Position numbers and translations under genes: made by a program
Shown here: positions 56,901 through 64,000 of the stretch, piece after piece
How positions within the stretch are numbered: position 1 is the stretch's first letter
Layout of the letters: every line of letters starts with the position of its first letter
Assembly: GCA_022813625.1 (NCBI GenBank)
Contig: JAKLMB010000016.1
Coordinates: 1-64,000, forward strand
Direction: 5' to 3'
From: Aaosphaeria pasadenensis
Taxonomy: Eukaryota > Ascomycota > Dothideomycetes > Pleosporales
Length of the DNA: 64,000 bases
Notes under the pieces: model-generated
What the model saw: the letters and a program-made list of their open reading frames with translations, nothing else
Databases searched by the model: none
What the model was told of the DNA's origin: nothing

Positions 56901-59043
56901 TTGGAAAGAAGATGCCGAGGGGAAACAGGACACAATCAAGGAAAGGGACACGACTATTGCAAACTTAACTCGACAGCTCGATGCTGAGAAGTCGAAAGAG
57001 CATCCACCACCCCCTCAGCCGACACCAGCAGATCTCATCCCCGATCTAGATCCTTGGTATGTGGGCGCCCTAGAGCGATTTATCGACATGCTCAGGCGTG
57101 AAGCTGCGGAGCCTCATGTGGAAGACAAGATAAAAGTTTTCAAGGAATTCTTGAAGACTGCATCGGCCGCTAGAGGCCTTGACTACCATGACGGCCCTCC
57201 AGCCACGGCTTCAGCGCAGGGAATATCTTCGTTGCAGACGCCAGAAGCGCCGATTCGCAACTCATTTGACTCGGCAAAGGCGAAACAAGATATCCGGATT
57301 CAGATTCCAGATACGGATGTTGACGACCAAGTATACCAGTACAGTCCCGGAGGAAGGCCAATAATTGCACAAAGGCCTAATCTGAACTCCAACGAGAGCT
57401 CGCATTCGCAGTACTCTTCCAACATCTCAAGCACAGTCGGACAAGACCCCCCGTTGTCAAAGGACTCGGCCACAATCCTTACACCAACAAGCTCCACCGA
57501 TGAGGATAATAGCAAAACTCCTATTCAGTCCCCACCTGATGAGAAACCACAACCGCAGTACAAGGCATACGTTCCACCTGCTGGGACTAGTAACAACTCA
57601 ATCCCACCGTCACATCGGCTTTCCTTATCAGCTGCCACAACAGCCCCGGTCACAGCACCAGCACAGGGGACGCCATCAGGATCGCGTGACGAGATCTTCT
57701 TCAGCCAATCTCAATCAAACTCCAAGCCAACGAGCAGGCCTACCACCAGTGCAAGTACCAACTCCGATGTATCCATTCCTGCGCCACTGTCGTTTACTCC
57801 ACAGCGCTCAGTCACACCAGCCGCCAATAGAAAGGGTGCACTTGAAAGCCTCAAGAAGCTCTTGCCACCAGGCACGACGCCTCTAAGAACGCCTCCACGT
57901 ATTGATGAGATCCGTAAAAAGAATCAGGCCCTTTCGCATGACTTTTCGTTCATCAATGAAACAATCACTAAATTCGATCAAGACGCCGCACAGATACGCA
58001 AGAGGAACGACGATGCCCGCCGTAAGCGTCAGGAAGAATCCGAAGCAGAGACAGATCAGCTTTTCAACGAAAATGAGATTTCGTACGCAGACATCGGCGC
58101 CTTGGAGGACGAATTCAAGGAGAAAGAACGCAGGCTCAAAGCACAAGAAGATCGCGACGAGTACAAGTCCTATGTCGAGCAAGTTTTTGATAAGGTCTAT
58201 GACGGTCTGCAGGCAGATATTAAGATGCTGATGGACCTCTACATCGACACAGAGGCCCTCCTGCACTCTTCGACCTCTGGCGTGCAAGCACTCTCTGGGA
58301 AGGACGATACACTGACGACACAATCTTGCCTTGAATTGATGCAAGAGCTACACGACAGCATTGAGACACGCCAAGACAAGGTCGTTGCAGCAGTTGCAGA
58401 ACGCGACAGGCGGTATAAGAAGACAGAAATCCAGCCCCTGTACGCTGCCGGTAACATCAGCAAGATGAAGAGTATTGAAAAGCATTTTGAAAAGGCCGAA
58501 AAGGAAGCTGTCTTCCGTGCTAACAGCGAGAAAGCGGAACGTGTTGGGGAATTGGTCAGGGTTGCAGAGGAAGAGATTGTCAGTGCTGTTGGAACCGAGC
58601 AGGGAGAGATTGATGCAATTGTTGCTGCCATTCGTGAGGTGGAGCAAGATGGTAAAGATGGAGATGAAAGAGTCTCTGTCATCAAGCACGCTCGAGACAC
58701 TATCGTTGCACTCAGGAAGTCGTCCAAGGACCTCCTAACTATCCTGAACGCCATGGAGATCAAGCTGAACACTTCTGTGTTGCAGGCTGAAATTGCGAAA
58801 GCCCATGTCCAGAATGCGGATCCTAAGAGTATCGCGGATCTAGAGCGCGAAATGGCAGAGGGCGAGAAGAAACTGAACAATGAATTGGCACGCAAAATTG
58901 GAGTCCTCGAGCAGGATACTGAGGAAGTAGAAGGATTGATTCAGGAGAAAGGAGCCGAAGCGAAACTAAGCGAGGAAGATGAGCGGAAGCTCCGGTTGAA
59001 AGCTGCGCTTGAAGAGGCCAAGAGGCGCAATGGCGATATGTGA
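53989..59043 (+). CDS. Large Gln/Pro-rich coiled-coil protein, function unknown
   Basis: Two exons, 53989-54082 and 54146-59043, give 1663 residues. It starts MQNYNPQYPGSQRPGSTASF, and the intron joins PPPPYG to APQGYTST. Residues 1 to about 500 are Gln/Pro/Gly-rich and prion-like. Then come a short acidic motif (GFGGPSDWEHFGDADNEVDDEELF) and two copies of FVxDDGGW (near 734 and 764), which look like protein-binding short motifs. A charged coiled coil lies at about 836-985, followed by a compact domain starting DPWYVGALERFIDMLRR (near 999). After a disordered linker, the C-terminal 380 residues (from about 1285) are largely coiled coil. The layout suggests a membrane-traffic or cytoskeletal scaffold, which is inference; I cannot name the family. 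Confidence 0.85.
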
Positions 59044-62000
59044 ATGGCATATTAGATGATCCATCTGGAGGCTGAGCAGTGTGCTTTTGATTTGCAGTCA
59101 GATATCCCCTATTGTTGTTGCTTTCTTGATCGGCAATATACCACGATTCACGATTAATAAACTTCATCCTCTGCAACTCTGAACTATCCACTCTGTTTTG
59201 ATTCCCAATTATCCAAGTAACTATGAGTAACAAAGGTAGGGAAGGTAACCCAAAGCTTTCCGTTACATCCACCTCGTTAATCCTCGCTCCAATTCTGAAG
59301 CTTCCTATCTGCCTCGACACTTGTGAAGTCAACTCCCACCGTCATTTTACTTGTATTTTTCTTGTCTCGCATCGTGCGCATCGCGGATTTCCACAAGCTA
59401 AGCAAGTAGGACTGCGAATGGGAATTGAGGGCTTGCCGCAGTTGCACTACAAGGAGGATCAGATCGCCGGTGTAATCGCACGGAGCTGGTCGACTCTTAC
59501 GCATTGCCAAATATATGTATATTTGACTTTTTTCCCCTATGACACTCTTAGATGCAATTCAATGAAAACGGTGTGTCCTGAACCATAATCTCACTAGTGT
59601 TTGTATCGGGAGCATCGGTCCATGGTTGAAAGCATCTCTTGCGAAAGGCTCTGCTGCATCAACTGCAATCAACCGTCCATGGGTGTCCCTTGTGCGCCAA
59701 TTCTGTCCCAGGCCTAGTTGTTCTAAACGATTGTCCCGGTGAGTACCTGACAAGGGCCCAATGGGTCCATGTGGAGGCAGAGGAGAGATTGCAAGCCGGC
59801 GACGTATGCTGGCTGTGCTGAGGCCCGAGGGCTATGATTAACTCGCGGACACTGACAACTACGTGTGAACGGACCATGGATTACCTAAGGCTCGTGCACG
59901 GTGGTTGTCTTCTGCTAGAATCTTTATAGGGCTCCATTTTGCATTGGCCTTCCATTATCGTCCCCGGACGTCGCAACAATTGGCGAGGTTTCTGAATTTT
60001 TGGGGAAAATCGGTGCTTAGGTCCTTGGGAGGGTGGAGGGGGCTCGCTTCAATAGTGTGTGTGATCTGTCGGCAAAAGAAACTCAGCAAGGGGGGGCTTG
60101 ATGTAGAATCCTGATTCCTGAGGTGAATGATTAGATTCCTCTTGAGCAAAGATAGTACAGAGGGTTGACACGTCTGGTCGTCCATTTGCTAGTTTTATAT
60201 ATACTTTAACCTTAATCAGCTGCTTCAGAGCAAATAAGAAGCTATAGATGCATGTATCATTCCTTGTATCTGCTAAAAACACTAGCAGGCGGACGACCCG
60301 ACGTGTCAACCCTCTGTAAATTTTGTGAGAGAATTACAGAGCGCTAAGATGGAATGGCTAGCTATAGAGGCGGTCAAAATTACTGTGTAGCGAGTACTCC
60401 GTAGTATGTATGTGTAGTATTACCTTTCCCTCGCAGTCTACCAGCATATCGATTGGGCAGTACAGTACTTATGGTGCACATACACATAATGGCACGGCGT
60501 AGGGAGTACGCGTACTGCTGTTACATGTATGCACAGTACGGAGTACTTTATAGTAGTACGGAGGTAGCATGTGCTGGTACGGAGTACGATGGGATGGATC
60601 GCTCTGAACTAGTTGTACAACAGCAACAGCTAAAGATGGCTCCCGCTAGTTCCCGCTGTGTGATTTGTGTGGGGGAAATTAGTAGGTAACATACTGTGCA
60701 GTTAGGAGTGATCGATGCATTTGTGCTGACCAAACCGAACGACACTGAGGTCCCGAAGTGGGTAGTCTTGTACATCGATTATGACTCTGGGTGGAACGTG
60801 CAAGTCTGTCATACTGCTCAATACTTACACGGCAATGATATCTAAGTCGTACCTCATAAATCGAGCCCGTACTTCGTCCTAACTAGTGGGAGCAAAGGTG
60901 ATGCGTTGGCCTTGACTGTCTACTAGTCAAATCATTTTGAACGAATAACCCGAATCAGTTGTTTTCTCAACTAACCACTCCGAAAGTCAACGTCTCAACA
61001 TTCTCAGGAATCAGGATACGTCAGCCAAACCCAGTATTTACTCATATCATCATTGCCAAAGGTTAGGTAGGTATGCAGCAGCAGTCCTGACTCCTGCATG
61101 ATGTGTGGGGGTCTAATAACTCGCCAAGACAAGACAGCGGGAGCGGCAGAACTCCCCACTGGACCAGCTGGGCCCCCATTCAGACGCATTTCTCTTCGAA
61201 CGACATATAACAGCGACTCCGCGCTCAAGGATTTTCTTTCTTTTTTTTTTCTTGAACGTAAATTGCACGTAAACCCTTTCCCAAAAAAATTGACCCATGC
61301 TCCCTTGACTTGGATTACACGATCGACCCTGATAGCAACCAACCACCTATGCAGTGTCGGACTGATATCGTCCAAATCAGCCCCTATCTGTATCCAATCT
61401 TCCGACCAGATACCATTACTACGAATGGAGCCCGTGATTTTGAGTTTTGTTTCCAAGGGATGAAGCAAATGAATTTGCTCTACCAGAGTTGAGTATCCAG
61501 TATTCGGTATCTTTACATGCGCTGCACGACAGGATAACGCCCAATGTCAGACATCAATATATTACAGGATCCTTTGTTACACGAAACTGTGAAACTGCCC
61601 TTTTGGTCCGGTTACCCGACTGGATTATAGTAAGGCCGTTGTATTTTACTTATTCGTTTATGGACGAGAGGACATGCTAGAATGATCAAAACACACTGCA
61701 CAAAAGGGGTCACCAAGCCCATCCACGGAGCGTGCATCACATCAGTTTGTCAGACCCCTGGAGAGTCACTTTCTCGCTCGAACTCGTACAGCGTTCCTCG
61801 ACCTACTCTTGATCGCTATTACCTTTGAGGTCATTTTCCCCTCGCGGGGCTCAACAGCAGAGGGGATTCACACTATCGAAAACTCATCGCAGCGCAAATC
61901 GTACGCAGCACATAAAGGTCAAAATTACAGCAGGAGACAAGATTGCAGATATTGGTCAACAAAGTACTGCTGGGAAGGTCATTCCCAATGCCTACTCGCA

Positions 62001-63443
62001 CGCTGGTATGTTCGCGCAGCTATATTTCGCCGCTTGTCGATGTATTGGGTCGTCTGAGAAGACTCAGGCCTGACGGGGTTTGCAGGGAAAGAAGCCAAAG
62101 TATGCATATTTTTGGGAATGCGTAAGCTTTTCAATACATATGTCTGGCAAATATTCTGAATACCGACACAGTGCAATTGTGGTCGTCCGTCTATACCGAT
62201 TAGAAGCCACGCATGTCTGATTTGCGGCACACCGCGATGTGCCAACTGCAAAATTAAGAAAATCCCGGTCAGGTAGTGTACGTTGGACTGAACTCATCTA
62301 CATATCAGCCTTTGTAGTAATTGTCATGCAGCATGCTAACAAATGCTCTAGTGCTTCGGCAATGTTCTAAATACACATTCATGCCCACAACGTGGAGGCG
62401 GACTTGGTGAGCAGAGTGAAGCAATCATATTCGTGTCGACAATCACCGATCCGCCATTCTGGCGCATCCATTCACGCGCCTTATGCCCTGCCGTAGTATA
62501 ATGGATCGGTTCAACATATCGACTTTTGGTTCCATGAGTGCATTTTCTGGTTGTTCCCACTGGTACCTTTTACAAGCAATGAGGCAACGAGTTAGTGGCT
62601 GGATGAATGCCACTTGCACTCAACTCCATTAGTTGGTTGCTAGCTCTATCCGCAATCCCACCCATTTCAAACAAATGGGGCGTCTTCATGGGACAGTGTG
62701 TTGTCGCCATACACCCTATTTTTGGGTCACAGGGCTTGACCTCGACAAGAACAACAGCTTCCAGTCATTTGCGTAACTGATGTGCTTCAATCTTCAGGTT
62801 ACGCCCGGGCCGTGATTGAATATTTCATTCAGTTTCTGTGATCGATGCGGGAATTCTTACTGCATGCAGACCAGATCCGGTGAGAAGATGAACAAGTGGC
62901 ATGCAGCTGCTTCTTTGCGTGAAGCGTGCTCCATGATGTCATCCGATTGAGAGGAAGGCGGGCCGATCCGATAAGCCTTCAGACATTGCTGACCAAAATT
63001 TGCACTGCCGCAGAAACTCGCTTCGACATCCATGCATACATATCTCACAGCCCAACCTCTGGGTGCAAGGCTACGTTTCTGCGCCAGCGAAGGGCAAGAT
63101 TATGGCGATGCCTTTCAAATGCACGAAGTCTTGTGACCTGCTGGATGAGCAAAATAGGCCAAGGCTTGCCAGCCTCGGGCCTTGCAAAAGATAGCTGCCG
63201 AAGAGGCTGATGACTCTGCATAGAGTGGTTTAACCAATTGTTGCGATGTGGAATTTCCCCTCGACCATAGACTGTAACCTACGTGGCTCTGCGAAACACC
63301 ACGATTTCTATACGAGTGGAGGACGACTTCAACTTATCGTCGCATAGGATGTTGGCAACCCAACATGCAAATTTGAGTCATTCAGCATCTATATCATAGC
63401 GAATCCGTTCGCGCCGAAACAAGTTCGTCAGACTCCTCTATTC
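59044..63443. other. Intergenic, gene-poor accessory stretch
   Basis: About 4.4 kb with only short uninformative open frames. It holds the inverted-repeat element at 60158-60316 and a cluster of GTACGGAGTAC motifs at 60396-60587. Nothing else is recognised. Confidence 0.55.
60158..60316. mobile_element. MITE with ~35-bp terminal inverted repeats and TA target duplication
   Basis: The left end reads CAGAGGGTTGACACGTC, and the right end, on the other strand, reads the same 17 bases. Similarity continues inward (GGTCGTCC, GCTAGT) for about 35 bases with a few mismatches. The 159-bp element is flanked by TA on both sides (60156-60157 and 60317-60318), as made by Tc1/mariner-type transposases. 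It has no coding capacity, so it is a non-autonomous element. Confidence 0.85.
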
Positions 63444-64000
63444 ATGGCACAGTGTACCTCAATCAACTCCGTCAACCGTAGTAAGAGTTGGAATACCGCG
63501 TTCTTTACGCGCCAAAACTACGAATTTTTCAATCGCGATGTTCAGGATCTAAAAGATGTAAATGCTGATGCGGAGGACGACTTGCAGCTTTTCATCCGCG
63601 ATTTTGAGAGTTCAGTGCCTTCGTGCCAACAACGAGACATTAGAGCATTCTGCCTCGAGAATGAAGTCTTACCTTGTGCGGAACACAACGTAGCATCAAC
63701 TCGGGAATGGGGCCAGGCTTGGCTCGATGACCGAGAGGAGCTCACTGAATTTTCCAGGACATATGAGGAAAGACTTTCGGCGAATGAATTGCTGTACTTT
63801 ATGCGTCAGCCTGTACGTATTTCATTTTAGAATATTGATAATGTGTATATCGGTCCCTAACTTAACAAATAGAGGTTTGGATCTACTAGTTTACCCAATG
63901 CCGACAGACGCCTCATGTATGTACTCCTTGAAAAATTCCCTTGTGACATGTACCTTTGGGGAGAGCTATCATAGTTTCCTGCTGCACTCAGTACATGTTC
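63444..64000 (+). CDS. 5' part of an unknown gene (possibly CorA-like transporter), runs off window
   Basis: Exon 1 from 63444 encodes MAQCTSINSVNRSKSWNTAFFTRQNYEFFNRDVQ and on to LSANELLYFMRQP, about 122 residues of well-structured acidic protein. A GTACGT donor follows (63812) and an intron ending AACAAATAG. Exon 2 (63873 to about 63916) gives RFGSTSLPNADRRLI before another GTATGT-type donor. The rest lies outside. The mix (EWGQAWLDDREELTEFSRTYEERL then FGSTSLPNADRRLI) recalls the N-terminal part of fungal CorA-like Mg2+ transporter proteins, whose two membrane helices would be at the missing C-terminus. The assignment is tentative; the gene itself looks real. Confidence 0.6.

Overview
This window is nuclear DNA of a filamentous ascomycete (Pezizomycotina). 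The evidence is single, unlinked eukaryotic genes with short introns (about 50-65 nt, GT...AG, CTAAC/CTGAC-like branch sites), intron-bearing nuclear tRNA genes, and ascomycete housekeeping proteins (FCF1, AP-3 delta, EMC2, YSY6/RAMP4, LSM5, CSI2-like). Several genes are of a fungal-only kind: DUF3074, a SAM plus HMG-box regulator, a protein with a STAND-type fungal N-terminus, and an AA1-like secreted protein. The class is not certain; Eurotiomycetes is a guess. No prokaryotic operon, CRISPR array, provirus or complete transposon was seen.

Layout. 0-26 kb is a gene-dense, mostly housekeeping block: a Ser-rich conserved protein (146-1066), a CSI2-like membrane protein (-), FCF1 (+, 5 exons), a STAND-N-like Pro-rich protein (-), membrane dipeptidase (+, 3 exons), a small mitochondrial-type membrane protein (-), YSY6/RAMP4 (+), AP-3 delta APL5 (-), EMC2 (+), and a Met/Gln-rich cytoplasmic protein (-). 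26-46 kb is gene-poor and looks like accessory DNA. It holds a SAM methyltransferase with unusually long introns and an unclear 3' end, a trace that may derive from an adenylating enzyme, a degenerate Pol III/tRNA-like locus, a tiny repeat-bearing secreted peptide with a Kex2-type site, two tRNA-Tyr(GUA) genes, a hidden three-exon secreted Cys-rich protein, and a small island with a WRN-type 3'-5' exonuclease divergent from six-exon LSM5. 46-59 kb is again gene-bearing: a SAM+HMG-box protein behind a long pyrimidine-rich leader, a DUF3074 protein, and a 1663-residue Gln/Pro-rich coiled-coil protein. 59-64 kb is gene-poor, with a 159-bp TA-flanked inverted-repeat element (MITE) and the start of a gene that runs off the window.

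The genes do not form one pathway. Themes are RNA processing (FCF1 for 18S rRNA, LSM5 for U6 snRNA and mRNA decay, tRNA-Tyr), membrane trafficking and ER biogenesis (APL5, EMC2, YSY6) and fungal-specific secreted or regulatory proteins. Two neighbouring genes have introns placed at the start codon: APL5 appears to build its ATG by splicing (AT|G), and YSY6 has an intron directly after ATG. A near-palindromic 11-mer, GTACGGAGTAC, recurs across the intergenic DNA.

Exon borders were set by hand from splice signals and reading-frame continuity with remembered family sequences; no alignment or search was run.
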